A stretch of DNA of 64,000 nucleotides from Cololabis saira. Lineage: Eukaryota; Chordata; Actinopteri; Beloniformes; Belonidae. The first letter of the stretch is position 1, and each line of letters begins with the position of its first letter. Under the pieces are notes generated by a model. That model had not been told where the DNA came from. It saw nothing but the letters and a program-made list of their open reading frames with translations, and did not search any database. This document shows, piece by piece, positions 10,326 through 21,507 of this stretch. The stretch spans positions 8,023,369 through 8,087,368 of the forward strand of contig NC_084597.1 in NCBI RefSeq assembly GCF_033807715.1, read 5' to 3'. The translations under genes were made by a program, and so were the position numbers.

Positions 10326-11994
10326 ATCAGCCGGGAGCTCTCGATTGGCTGTCTTTGTACACGTGGATTTTGACACACTTCTGCCGCGGCAAATCTGTAA
10401 AAAGATCTGTGTGTAAAACGATTTGTGCGTCCGTAACTTTTCCTTTGCCCTGAGCTCGGATTCACAGGCTCTCGCCAGGCTACAGCAATGCAGCCTTCAC
10501 ACCACTAGTCGGCGCGTAGCTCTCAGTCAGTACGTTTACCTGCAGCAGTTCCATCGGGTTTCTGATCATATTAGACATTGTTTGGACTTTTAAACTGCAT
10601 GCAAACACCTGAACCCCATCTACTTCGGACCTATGTCGGACATTTAGTAATCGGGTTGCATATGGAGTAAGATAACTTCCAAAAAGATGTGTCCATGTTA
10701 TAACTATTCGTATTCGTAATGATAAACATTTGTATGTAAATAAAAAAGTTGTACCCAAAATTCTGCTGTCACGCACATGAGTCTGATAAATTATTAGGGT
10801 TAGGATTGTTTTTATATGAGTAAGAAATTAGGTAAGAAATGTACCTTTTACGTCTCATTTATTCATTCACAGTGCGTGTGTGAATTTCACACACGCACTA
10901 ATATATTTGAGAAACAGTTAGGCACCAAATATAACATATTTATTTTCTCAGATGGCAAAAATAAGAACTTTATTGATCCCACATAGGAGTAATTCATGTT
11001 ATATCAGCTATAGAGAACAAGGTAGTGCTGAAAAAAACAATAGTCTATCTTCCCTCACAAAAATAAGAATAGAGAAACATATTTTCTCATCAACAAAACA
11101 AATTTAAATTTTTTCAAATAACAAAATAACACATTTGAACCATTTTTCAGACAATAAAAGAACTGAAAAAATCTGAAGAATTGTTCAAATATGTTATTTT
11201 GTTACTTGAAAATGTTTAAATATGTTTATGTAAAATATGCTTTGTTGATGAGAAAATATATTTTTCTTATTTTTGTGAGGGGGGATAGGCTATATATTGT
11301 TTTTCGGCACTACCTTGTTCTCTAATATGACATGAATTACTCCTATGTGGGATCAATAAAGTTCTTATTTTTGCCATCTGAGAAAATTAAATATATTATA
11401 TTTGGTGCCTAACTGTTTCCCAAATATATTAGTGCGTGTGTGAATGAATAAATGAGACGTAAAAGGTACATTTCTTACCTAATTTCTTACTCATATAAAA
11501 ACAATCCTAACCCTAATAATTTGTCAGACTCATGTGCGTGACAGCAGCATTTTGAGTACAACTTTTTTATTTACATACAAATGTTTATCATTACGAATAC
11601 GAATAGTTATAACATGGACACATCTTTTTGGAAGTTATCTTACTCCATATGCAACCCGATTACTAAATGTCCGACATAGGTCCGAAGTAGATGGGGTTCA
11701 GGTGTTTGCATGCAGTTTAAAAGTCCAAACAATGTCTAATATGATCAGAAACCCGATGGAACTGCTGCAGGTAAACGTACTGACTGAGAGCTACGCGCCG
11801 ACTAGTGGTGTGAAGGCTGCATTGCTGTAGCCTGGCGAGAGCCTGTGAATCCGAGCTCAGGGCAAAGGAAAAGTTACGGACGCACAAATCGTTTTACACA
11901 CAGATCTTTTTACAGATTTGCCGCGGCAGAAGTGTGTCAAAATCCACGTGTACAAAGACAGCCAATCGAGAGCTCCCGGCTGATTTTTGCGCAC

Positions 11995-12262
11995 ACATAA
12001 ATATGAATACAGACACACAAATCTTTTTACACACACACAAATGTGAATACGGACACACAAATCTTTTTTACGCACACACAAATATGAATACAGACACACA
12101 AATCTTTTTACGCACACACAAATCTGAATACAGACACACAAATCTTTTTACGCACACACAAATCTGAATACAGACACACGAATCTTTTTACGCACACACA
12201 AATCTGAATACAGACACACAAATCTTTTTACGCACACACAGATTGAGATACGCACACACAAA
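11995..12262. repeat. 40-bp minisatellite, right palindrome arm (inverted)
   Basis: The same 40-bp unit as at 10140-10325 in reverse orientation, with roughly two more units. This accounts for most of the length difference between the arms. Confidence 0.9.
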
Positions 12263-12447
12263 TAATATTGGAACAATAATACCCCCATAGTCGGCAACCC
12301 AAAATGTTGAAAGAGCCATATTGAACCAAAAACACAAAAAACAAATGTGTCTGGAGCCGCAAAAAATGAGAAGTCTTGTATAAGCCTTAGAATGAAGGCA
12401 ACACATGCTGCATGTTTCTATATTAGCTATGGGGGAAGATTTTTTCA

Positions 12448-13015
12448 TTATGCACTTTGAGAAAAAAGTCGAAATGTCGAGATTAATGTTGTAGTACAAT
12501 CTTGAGAAAAAGGCGAAATTTCGAGAAAAAAGGCGAAATTTCGAGAAAAAAGGCGAAATTTCGAGAAAAAAGGCGAAATGTCGAGAAAAAAAGTCGAAAT
12601 GTCGAGAAAAAAAGTCGAAATGTTGAGAAAAAAAGTCGAAATGTTGAGAAAAAAAGTCGAAATGTTGAGAAAAAAAGTCGAAATGTTGAGAAAAAAAGTC
12701 GAAATGTTGAGAAAAAAAGTCAAAATGTTGAGAAAAAAGTAAAAATTTAGAGAAAAAAGTAAAAATTTAAAGAAAAAAGTAAAAATTTAGAGAAAAAAGT
12801 AAAAATTTAGAGAAAAAAGTCAAAATTTAGAGAAAAAAGTCAAAATGTTGAGAAAAAAAGTCAAAATGTTGAGAAAAAAGGTCAAAATTTAGAGAAAAAA
12901 GTCAAAATTTAGAGAAAAAAGTCAAAATTTAGAGAAAAAAGTCAAAATTTAGAGAAAAAAATCAAAATTTAGAGAAAAAAAGTCAAAATTTAGAGAAAAA
13001 AGTCAAAATGAGAAA
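12448..13015. repeat. GAAAAAAGTCGAAATGTT short tandem repeat
   Basis: Around thirty units of an 18-20-bp motif (GAGAAAAAAGTCGAAATGTT and variants with AATTTAGA), grading into plain purine repeats to 13110. Its complement is the unit of the satellites at 17813-18165 and 36525-37860. It is an internal part of the hAT element ending at 13176. Confidence 0.95.
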
Positions 13016-13184
13016 GAGGAAAAAAGGAAAAAAGAGGAAAAAAAGGAGAGAAAAAAAGGAAAAAAGAAGAAAAGGAAAAAAAGAAGAAAAAAAAAGGGAA
13101 AAAAAGGTCGAACATTTTTGAAAAGCTCCAGGAGCCACTAGGGCGGCGCTAAAGAGCCGCGGGTTGCCGACCCCTGAGCTAGAC

Positions 13185-13885
13185 GGTTAAACAGCTTTTC
13201 AATACGGACCAGATGTTCCTCCCACGTATCACTATAGATGACAACATCGTCTAAATAAACAGCACAACCCTCCAGCCCAGTCACAACCAGGTTCATAAGG
13301 CGCTGGAACGTTGCCGGCGCGTTACGCAACCCGAAACTCATCACTGAATATGAGAATAAACCAGAAGGTGTTATGAACGCCGAAATCTCTCTAACCCTCT
13401 TGGACAATGGCACTTGCCAATAACCCTTTAATAAATCGAACTTGCTCACAAACTGAGCTGAGCCGAACTGATCAACTCAATCTTCCATCTTCCAGTGGAA
13501 AAGCATCTGGTTTAATGACCCTGTTTACCTTCCGATAGTCTGTGCAAAACCTGGGACTCTTATCAGACTTGTCTACCAATGAACAAGGTGACGCCGAGCT
13601 AGATGATGAGGGTTCTGCAATGCCATTATTAAGCATGTACTGTATCTCTCTGTCCATCACCTTTCGCTTCTCTTCTGACACCCGGTAGAAACGATGACGG
13701 AATGGTTGCGCCTTCCCCACATCAATGTCATGCTCGATTAAATGCGTCCGACTTGGTACATCACCAAACAGACACAGATAACCATTAATCAGAGCCGACA
13801 ACTTAGCGCCCCTCTCCTCAGACAGATGACCAAACAGAGACTCCAGATTTTTCAAGGTTTCAGAGTTCTTTAGCCTGCCACGCAA
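13185..13885 (-). pseudogene. Gypsy pol remnant: RT N-terminal part with YLDD
   Basis: Two frames on the minus strand. 13885-13472 contains the RT entry region, with SRTHLIEHDIDVG and FCTDYRKVNRVIKPDAFPL (RT fingers). 13449-13185 continues with FDLLKGYWQVPLS, FGLRNAPATFQRLMN and CAVYLDDVVIYSD, the last holding the catalytic YLDD box. A frameshift lies near 13450-13472. The gene is cut at 13184 by the hAT insertion and resumes at 10089. Upstream of 13885 the retroelement reading is lost where the 440-bp repeated module begins. Its relatives are fish Gypsy elements. Not functional. Confidence 0.92.
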
Positions 13886-13886
13886 G

Positions 13887-14546
13887 ACAGAGTTTTCTTG
13901 TTGTTTTTTTCTGCAAGAGAAAGAAAAGGTAGTTTAAAAAAGAAAACACATCAACATTTGTCCCAGTTTTAAGGAATAAAGTGTCTTTAGGAGGGTCAAG
14001 CCTCCCTAACCCGCCCTCTGACAATGATCCATCCAGCTATGTTTACTACTGCTCACATTCACTACAAGATACATCAGTTGAAATAATGTATATAATTGAT
14101 CAATTTAAGAATAATTTAATTAGTCAAACTGATTAAAGTATCAAAAAGAAGGATGATTTCAGTAGTAAAACTCATACGTGAACTGCAGTAAATAACAGCT
14201 GGATAGAACATTGTCAGGAGACCCTCCTAAAGCTCTGTATTTCTCTACTTTAAAGTAATCTACAGTCCTAATCAAATTCATCTACAATCATTCACTTACC
14301 TTCATACAATCTTAACATTACTAAAGACAGAGTTTTCTTGTTGGTTTTTCCTGCAAGAGAAAGAAAAGGTAGTTTAAAAAAGGAAACACATCAACATTTG
14401 TCCCAGTTTTAAGGAATAAAGTGTCTTTAGGAGGGTCAACCCTCCCTAACCCGCCCTCTGACAATGATCCATCCAGCTATGTTTACTACTGCTCACATTC
14501 ACTACAAGATACATCAGTTGAAATAATGTATATCAATGATCAATTA
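13887..14546. repeat. 440-bp tandem module, one and a half copies
   Basis: The text starting 'acagagttttcttgttg' at 13887 restarts at 14327 (period 440) and is nearly identical until 14540, where a TTAA-type element fragment cuts in. The module contains CTTTAGGAGGGTC and, 200 bp on, its complement GACCCTCCTAAAG, so it may itself derive from a MITE. Further partial copies lie at 15458-15740, 17620-17812 and 18166-18619. No coding potential. Confidence 0.88.
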
Positions 14547-14547
14547 A

Positions 14548-14759
14548 AGGGGACCTATTACGAAAAACACGTTTTTTCTTGTTTTAACATGTATAAAGTG
14601 GTCTCCCCTCACCCTGCCAACACAGGAAAGATGAAATCCCATGAATTTCTGCAAGGTCTGTACCCCCGCCCGGCAGAATCCCCCAGTGTCATGTGACTTT
14701 TTTGAGCCGTTCAGATTCTGCTCCTGTCGTTACGTAACGACGGGAGCAGATTTCCATAG
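14548..14759. mobile_element. Truncated TTAA-target MITE (AGGGGACCTATTA family)
   Basis: TTAA followed by AGGGGACCTATTACG is the terminus found at 49523 and 56611. The fragment also carries that family's palindrome 'ctgtcgttacgtaacgacgggagc'. It stops abruptly at a junction with Gypsy gag text at about 14760, so only one end is present. Confidence 0.75.
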
Positions 14760-14761
14760 GT

Positions 14762-15441
14762 CCGGCAGCCTGCAATTTACCAGGATTGACAATACCCACA
14801 TCAGACAGATAAGCTTTAATAATAGCTCTAATGCTATCCTTACTCCGTTTATCACTGACCTCCAACTTGAAATGGTCAGCAATCCTCAACAACTGATCAC
14901 GTGTGTAGTACTCCAAAGACTCCTCTGATGGAGCTTTCAAAAAATCCTCCACACTAGCCATGGTTATCAACCAGCCCAATTACCTGTCCAAACACAGACT
15001 ATACAAACCAATGCAAAAAAACCCAAACTGCAGTGCTTAACCTGTAGCACACTGAGCTCACACAGTCCCCCCACAGCCAAAACATCACCGTAGCCCCGTC
15101 CCTCTAACTGCCTAACCAGAATCTAGCTAAGCTCCCCCCTAGTCTTCAGGTATTTGGTGGTGGGTATTTACGCACTAAAGCCCGTCAGCCCGGCAAAGCA
15201 ACCACTAAATGGCGACTCACCTGCAGCTGCGGATGTGCCCCCGAGACAACTGCTCCAGCCACTTTCACACCACACTAACACGCCCCCAAACCAACTCCAA
15301 AGGGAACTCGCTCTTAAGCCTAACAGGGACAGAAGCAACAGCGACTTAATACGGCTGCTCACACACAGGATCCCACAAACTCAGTGACTAAAAAACAACA
15401 ACACCAGCACAACACAGCCTGGCACAAAACAATCTCCTCAG
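14762..15441 (-). pseudogene. Duplicate block: Gypsy gag N-terminus and 5' UTR (copy 1)
   Basis: Minus-strand reading from the ATG at 14961 gives MASVEDFLKAPSEESLEYY and continues to an abrupt end near 14762. This is the N-terminal gag domain seen in fish Gypsy elements. 14962-15441 is its 5' untranslated leader. The whole block is repeated almost base for base at 16786-17464, about 2.02 kb away. The ORFs at 15154-15387 over the leader are not recognisable. Confidence 0.8.
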
Positions 15442-15457
15442 AACAGAAACAGAACAG

Positions 15458-15740
15458 AAATAATGTATATAATTGATCCATTAAAGAATAATTTAATTAG
15501 TCAAACTGATTAAAGTATCAAAAAGAAGGATAATTTCAGTAGTAAAACTCATACATGAACTGCAGTAAATAACAGCTGGATAGAACATTGTCAGGAGACC
15601 CTCCTAAAGCTCTGTATTTCTCTACTTTAAAGTAATCTACAGTCCTAATAAAATTAATCTACAATCATTCACTTACCTTCATACGATCAATCATTCACTT
15701 ACCTTCATACAATCTTAACATTACTAAAGACAGAGTTTTC
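15458..15740. repeat. Partial copy of the 440-bp module
   Basis: Begins mid-module at 'aataatgtatataattgatc' and runs to 'actaaagacagagttttc', where gag coding text resumes. A short internal duplication of 'atcattcacttaccttcatac' occurs at 15662-15706. Confidence 0.85.
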
Positions 15741-15998
15741 AGGTCTGAAACCTCTGCCGATATGCCTCCGGCACCAACTCGTATGCCCTCAACACAGTAG
15801 CCTTGACAGTTGCATACACCTTACTTTCACCTACTGTGAGAGCAGAGTAGACTTCCTGCGCTTTACCAGTTAAAACACATTGCAAAAGCAGTGTGCAATC
15901 TAAATCTGACCACTCTCTACCCTCAGCAACACGCTCAAACAGCGAGAAAAATGTATCTGGATCCCGCTCACAAAACTGGGGAACTAAACGCAAATTAC
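15741..15998 (-). pseudogene. Gypsy gag core fragment
   Basis: Minus-strand translation gives LRLVPQFCERDPDTFFSLF, then LLLQCVLTGKAQEVYSAL and LRAYELVPEAYRQRF. These are hallmark motifs of the capsid-like core of fish Gypsy gag proteins, which form the particle packaging element RNA. It is cut on one side by the hAT insertion starting at 15999 and on the other by the 440-bp module. No zinc knuckle remains. Confidence 0.88.
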
Positions 15999-16587
15999 CA
16001 GGGGTGGGTATTGGGAAGGACCTCACGATACGATACGCATCACGATACTTGAGCCCGATACGATACAATATTGCGATGTCCCGATTATGCGATATATCGC
16101 GATATTCTACATAGTTCACCGAAAAATTTTAAAAGGCATTACACATCTTAAAATCCAAGTTGTATATATGTACATCAGATGATATTGATAATTCATTGGA
16201 CAGACTGAGTCAAAACAATGTAATTCAAACTTTCCATTTTAATATGCAACATATTTGCATGAAAAAACACACTGAAACACAATAAAAAGTGCAGTGTGCA
16301 TTATTCTTAGATACAAAATACTCAAAATAAAATGCAGTGTCTCACCCACACTGAAATTGAAATCACAAAAATACAGTACAGCTACTTGCCCCTGACTTAA
16401 AATGACAAAAATAAAATGCAGTGTCTCACCCATACTGAAATTGAAATCACAAAAATAAAGTGCAGCTAGGGGTGGGCAAAAATATTGATACGGCAATATA
16501 TCGCGATACATACTTTGAATATCGATATTGTATCGGGAGACTATGTATCGCGGTATATTGCCGTATCAATATTTTTGCCCACCCCTA
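15999..16587. mobile_element. hAT-type insertion in gag, with a nested palindromic MITE
   Basis: Begins CAGGGGTGGGTATTGGG. The outer flanks CAAATTAC (15991-15998) and CAAATAAC (16588-16595) match at 7 of 8 bases, as expected for an aged duplication. The right part, 16467-16587, is a separate 121-bp palindrome starting TAGGGGTGGGC and ending GCCCACCCCTA. Between them 'aaaatgcagtgtctcaccca' occurs twice (16328, 16418). ORFs here are repeat translations. Confidence 0.75.
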
Positions 16588-16984
16588 CAAATAACTGCCA
16601 ACATCAAAAGAACTAGAGGCTGATCTAACAGGAGCAGCTGAAAGAGCATGGCCTGCACCAGCGCCACCTGAGTTCAGTCTACACGCCTCCACCTCCAGCC
16701 TTTTGAGTTCAGTCTGCAGCAGAAGCAATTCTCTGTTCAAAAGTTAACCCAGCATCACCAGACATAACAGATTCCACCACAGGACCGGCAGCCTGCAATT
16801 TACCAGGATTGACAATACCCACATCAGACAGATAAGCTTTAATAATAGCTCTAATGCTATCCTTACTCCGTTTATCACTGACCTCCAACTTGAAATGGTC
16901 AGCAATCCTCAACAACTGATCACGTGTGTAGTACTCCAAAGACTCCTCTGATGGAGCTTTCAAAAAATCCTCCACACTAGCCAT
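16588..16984 (-). pseudogene. Gypsy gag N-terminal part (copy 2)
   Basis: ATG at 16984 and the same N-terminus as copy 1 (MASVEDFLKAPSEES), followed by a longer stretch (GIVNPGKLQAAGPVVESVM) and then a frame break around 16708. It joins the gag core at 15998 across the hAT insertion, so this copy is the original position and 14762-14961 is the duplicate. Confidence 0.82.
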
Positions 16985-17619
16985 GGTTATCAACCAGCCC
17001 AATTACCTGTCCAAACACAGACTATACAAACCAATGCAAAACAAAAACAAACTGCAGTGCTTAACCTGTAGCACACTGAGCTCACACAGTCCCCCCACAG
17101 CCAAAACGTCACCGTAGCCCCGTCCCTCTAACTGCCTAACCAGAATCTAGCTAAGCTCCCCCCTAGTCTTCAGGTATTTGGTGGTGGGTATTTACGCACT
17201 AAAGCCCGTCAGCCCGGCAAAGCAACCACTAAATGGCGACTCACCTGCAGCTGCGGATGTGCCCCCGAGACAACTGCTCCAGCCACTTTCACACCACACT
17301 AACACGCCCCCAAACGAACTCCAAAGGGAACTCGCTCTTAAGCCTAACAGGGACAGAAGCAACAGCGACTTAATACGGCTGCACACACACAGGACCCCAC
17401 AAACTCAGTACCTAAAAAACAACAACACCAGCACAACACAGCCTGGAACAAAACAATCTCCTCAGAACAGACTTATCACGGCTGCTTACCCAAACCAAAA
17501 CAAACAGACTTACCACGCTAGTCAAACGTCTCCCAAGAAAACGGCTGCACAACTCATTCATAAAAACGAAGGAAAAACAGAAAAGGCAGGGACAACTAGT
17601 GGATGGAGGGGTCGTCACA
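16985..17619 (-). mobile_element. Gypsy 5' leader and LTR fragment
   Basis: Non-coding leader upstream of gag on the minus strand; 16985-17464 is duplicated at 14962-15441. The end, 17577-17619 ('aaaggcagggacaactagtg' to 'gtcgtcaca'), matches the outer end of the LTR at 9049-9091. I could not place the primer binding site or the rest of this LTR, which appears rearranged. Confidence 0.65.
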
Positions 17620-17812
17620 TGAAACTCATACATGAACTGCAGTAAATAACAGCTGGATAGAACCTTGTCAGGAGACCCTCCTAAAGCTCTGTATTTCTCT
17701 ACTTTAAAGTAATCTACAGTCCTAATAAAATTCATCTACAATCATTCACTTACCTTCATACGATCAATCATTCACTTACCTTCATACAATCTTAACATTA
17801 CTAAAGACAAAG
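17620..17812. repeat. Partial copy of the 440-bp module
   Basis: Right-hand part of the module ('gaaactcatacatgaactgc' to 'aacattactaaagaca'), joined directly to the LTR end at 17619 and to satellite at 17813. Confidence 0.85.
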
Positions 17813-18165
17813 TTTTTTTCTTTCAACATTAATCTCGACATTTAAACATCAATCTCGATATTTTGACTTTTTTTTTCGACCTTTCTGCTTTTTTCTCGAC
17901 TTTTTTCTGGAAATTGTACGTCACCATTAATTTCGAAATTTTGACTTATTTTTTCTCGACATTTTGACTTTTTTCTCGACATTTCAACTTTTTTCTCGAC
18001 ATTTCGACTTTTTTCTCGACATTTTGACTTTTTTCTCGACTTTTTTCTGGAAATTGTACTTCACCATTAATTTCGAAATTTTGACTTTTTTTTCGACATT
18101 TTGACTTTTTTCTCAACATTTTGACTTTTTTCTGGAAATTGTACTTCAACATTAACCTCGACATT
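17813..18165. repeat. CGACATTTTGACTTTTTTCT satellite block
   Basis: Units of about 20 bp with periodic 'ctggaaattgtacttcaaca' spacers. Identical in type to 36525-37860 and the complement of the internal repeat of the hAT element at 12448-13015. Confidence 0.92.
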
Positions 18166-18619
18166 CTACTTTAAAGTAATCTACAGTCCTAATAATATTA
18201 ATCTACAATCATTCACTTACCTTCATACGATCAATCATTCACTTACCTTCATACAATCTTAACATTACTAAAGACAGAGTTTTCTTGTAGTTTTTTCTGC
18301 AAGAGAAAGAAAAGGTAGTTTAAAAAAGGAAACGCATCAACATTTGTCCCAGTTTTAAGGAATAAAGTGTCTTTAGGAGGGTCAAGCCTCCCTAACCCGC
18401 CCTCTGACAATGATCCATCCAGCTATGTTTACTACTGCTCACATTCACTACAAGATACATCAGTTGAAATAATGTATAGAATTGATCAATTAAAGAATAA
18501 TTTAATTAGTCAAACTGATTAAAGTATCAAAAAGAAGGATTATTTCAGTAGTAAAACTCATACATGAACTGCAGTAAATAACAGCTGGATAGAACATTGT
18601 CAGGAGACCCTCCTAAAGC
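18166..18619. repeat. One further copy of the 440-bp module
   Basis: Starts mid-module ('tactttaaagtaatctacag'), passes the unit boundary at 18274 ('acagagttttcttg') and ends at 'gagaccctcctaaagc', where the 22-bp satellite begins. Confidence 0.86.
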
Positions 18620-20480
18620 AAGATCAATAACGACACAAACACTGATCAATAACGACAAACACTGATCAATAACGACACAAACACTAATCAATATCGACAC
18701 AAACATGATCAATAACGACACAAACACGGATCAATAACGACACAAACACGGATCAATAACGACACAAACACTGATCAATAACGACACAAACAGTGATCAA
18801 TAACGACACAAACACGGATCAATAACGACACAAACAGTGATCAATAACGACACAAACACGGATCAATAACGACACAAACACTGATCAATAACGACAAATA
18901 CGGATCAATAATGACACAAACACCGATCAATAACAACACAAACACGATCAATAACGACAGAAACACTGATCAATAACGACAAATACGGATCAATAACGAC
19001 ACAAACACTGATCAATAACGACAAATACGGATCAATAACGACACAAACACTGATCAATAACGACAAATACGGATCAATAACGACACAAACAATGATCAAT
19101 AACGACACAAAAACAATCAATAACGACACAAACACTGATCAATAACGACACAAACACTGATCAATAACGACACAAACACCGATCAATAACGACACAAACA
19201 TCGATCAATAAAGACACAAACACTGATCAATAACGACACAAACACTGATCAATAACGACAAACACGGATCAATAACGACACAAACAGTGATCAATAACGA
19301 CACAAACACGGATCAATAACGACACAAACACTGATCAATAACGACACAAACACTGATCAATAACGACAAACACGGATCAATAACGACACAAACAGTGATC
19401 AATAACGACACAAACACGGATCAATAACGACACAAACACTGATCAATAACGACAAACACGGATCAATAACGACACAAACAGTGATCAATAACGACACAAA
19501 CACTGATCAATAACGACAAACACCGATCAATAACGACACAAACACTGATCAATAACGACACAAACACGGATCAATAACGACACAAACACTGATCAATAAC
19601 GATACAAACACGGATCAATAACGACACAAACACGGATCAATAACGACACAAACACTGATCAATAACGACACAAACACTGATCAATAACGACACAAACACG
19701 GATCAATAACGACACAAACACGGATCAATAACGACACAAACACCGATCAATAACGACACAAACACGGATCAATAACAACACAAACACTGATCAATAACGA
19801 CACAAACACGGATCAATAACGACACAAACACTGATCAATAACGACACAAACACGGATCAATAACGACACAAACACTGATCAATAATGACACAAACACTGA
19901 TCAATAACGACACAAACACCGATCAATAACGACACAAACACGATCAATAACGACACAAACACCGATCAATAACGACACAAACACCGATCAATAACAACAC
20001 AAACACTGATCAATAACGACACAAACGGTGATCAATAACGACACAAACGCTGATCAATAACGACACAAACACGATCAATAACGACACAAACACGGATCAA
20101 TAACGACACAAACACGGATCAATAACGACAAACACTGATCAATAACGACACAAACACGATCAATAACGACACAAACACTGATCAATAACGACACAAACAC
20201 TGATCAATAACGACACAAACACGGATCAATAACGACAAACACCGATCAATAACGACACAAACACGGATCAATAACAACACAAACACTGATCAATAACGAC
20301 ACAAACACCGATCAATAACGACACAAACACGGATCAATAACGACACAAACACCGATCAATAACGACACAAACACGGATCAATAACGACACAAACACCGAT
20401 CAATAACGACACAAACACGGATCAATAACGACACAAACACCGATCAATAACTACACAAACACCGATCAATAACGACACAA
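18620..20480. repeat. 22-bp minisatellite array, about 1.86 kb
   Basis: About 80-85 units of GATCAATAACGACACAAACA plus two variable bases (CT, CG, CC or GT). Some units are shortened by 2-3 bp. The unit contains both TGATCA and CGATCA variants. ORFs across it (for example minus 18905-19135) encode a repeated VIDxCLCR-type peptide from the repeat and are not genes. Confidence 0.97.
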
Positions 20481-20608
20481 ACGCACGAACACACGAAAAA
20501 ACGAACGAAAAAACGCACAAAAAAACACAAAAACGCACAAAAAAACACAAAAACGCACAAAAAAACACAAAAACGCACGAAAAAACGCACGAACGCACGA
20601 AAAACAAT
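20481..20608. repeat. ACGCACAAAAAAACACAAA low-complexity repeat
   Basis: Short degenerate units of CGCACRAAAAAAC type linking the 22-bp satellite to a second Gypsy gag start. Confidence 0.85.
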
Positions 20609-20854
20609 TTGTGACAGCAATAGTTCTTTTTTCCATTTAAAATCAACGTCCGACTCGACCTCATCCTCTTCATCAAGCTGCAGAATGCCTCTCTCCACCA
20701 ACCCACCGATCAGTGTGGCCTCCATTGCTGCCTTGAGCTTTCCTGTTACTGTGATGTTATAATGTTCAGCAAGGAACAGTAGCTGGTCTTTTGTACACGG
20801 ATTTAGAAGCTCCACTGACGGAGACTCAATAACTTTGTCCGCAACCAAACTCAT
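20609..20854 (-). pseudogene. Second Gypsy element: gag N-terminal fragment
   Basis: ATG at 20854. Translation begins MSLVADKVIESPSVELLNP and includes CTKDQLLFLAEHYNITVTGK and an acidic stretch (LDEEDEVESDVD). It has the same layout as the gag N-terminal domain at 16984 but is clearly a different subfamily. It runs out at about 20609 into low-complexity repeat, so the rest of gag and pol is missing. It precedes, in minus-strand order, the satellite DNA, which suggests deletion and satellite expansion inside the element. Confidence 0.75.
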
Positions 20855-21403
20855 TTTTCCATGCGAGCAGAAAACAAAACCTAACAAAAACAAGTGTTGG
20901 GGCTGTGTCCACAATGTGCAGTACAAAATTTGAAACAATATGGAACAAACCCCCCCCTAACTTACCTAATATTCCTAGTTAACTTACCTAAATTAAACCT
21001 ACCGTCGGCACCCGGGCATGAGGATTTCTCCCCTCCAGCCACCTGTGTGACCCCCAAGATCCGCCGCTACACAAAAACTCTACTAAGAGAAAATCAAAGA
21101 AACAAACAAACGGCCGACACTCTATTGGTGACGGTCGCTAAGGGATTTTTTCCAACTAGTAACAAAAGTACCTACACCTGTAAACACATCCCAACACTAA
21201 CCTTGTTGTATCCTGAAACTTAGAAACTGGGGCGAAAAAAATGCTCTCTCTTCCCACTCCTAACCAAAAAAACAAACAAACTCAAGTGTGAAATCCCAAA
21301 CAAAACTCAATATTTTCCAAAACTGAAGATAAAAACTTTTATCAAACAAACTAATTAATTAATCAGCCAATTAATAAATTGAGGTATGGACGAGCCCCCA
21401 TTT
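20855..21403 (-). mobile_element. Gypsy 5' leader with proline-type primer binding site
   Basis: Non-coding leader of the second Gypsy element. At 21400-21388 (minus strand) it reads TGGGGGCTCGTCC, matching the first 13 bases of the tRNA-Pro primer site used by many retroelements. It lies directly after an LTR-like end (...GCATGACA). Confidence 0.65.
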
Positions 21404-21507
21404 TGTCATGCTCTAGGGCAACATGGCAAAACAAGGAGTCCACACGATGGTCAACAGTTTTAAAGTATATTTATTAATTAAAACAATATCAAAATAATAG
21501 CCATAAC
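21404..21507 (-). mobile_element. Gypsy LTR 3' portion
   Basis: Minus strand reads towards ...CTCCTTGTTTTGCCATG...GACA, next to the primer site, and contains AATAAATATAC (possible polyadenylation region). Its other side dissolves into the TG/TTTG repeat that opens the large array. Parts of the array spacer (AATAAAGGGAGCTCC on the minus strand) also look LTR-like, so the array may have grown inside this LTR. Confidence 0.5.

Larger units (their letters stand above)
10101..12289. mobile_element. 2.2-kb near-perfect palindrome inserted in a hAT terminus, TSD GTCGGC
   Basis: Left end TATGGGGGTATTATTGTTCC, right end its complement, flanked by 6-bp repeats GTCGGC (10095-10100, 12290-12295) copied from the hAT terminus. 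The left arm runs to about 11150 and the right arm from about 11165, with a tiny loop. The arms differ mainly in copy number of a 40-bp minisatellite. The 98-codon ORFs 10776-10480 (minus) and 11534-11830 (plus) are mirror copies differing at only two residues. They resemble no protein I know and are probably incidental. The 6-bp duplication and TA start recall the fold-back elements at 2194 and 5466. Confidence 0.88.
10090..13176. mobile_element. hAT element (TIR CAGGGGTCGGCAACCC), 3.1 kb, TSD AGCTAGAC
   Basis: The insertion splits Gypsy RT. It starts CAGGGGTCGGC and ends GGGTTGCCGACCCCTG, flanked by exact 8-bp repeats AGCTAGAC (10082-10089, 13177-13184). The original element is the common fish family whose text after the terminus includes 'aaaatgttgaaagagccatattg' (12300 onward). 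It holds a long GAAAAAAGTCGAAAT repeat (12448-13015) and a purine-rich tail. A second element (10101-12289) sits inside its left terminus. Confidence 0.92.

Noticed and set aside
10480..11830. Two 98-codon ORFs as a possible duplicated gene
   Set aside because: They are mirror images in the two arms of a palindromic mobile element, with no known domain and no support for translation.
9364..13885. pol fragments as an endogenous retrovirus
   Set aside because: The gag and RT motifs are of Ty3/Gypsy retrotransposon type. No envelope gene is present.
18620..20480. Regular 22-bp repeat as a possible CRISPR array
   Set aside because: Units are directly adjacent with no unique spacers, and the context is eukaryotic satellite DNA.
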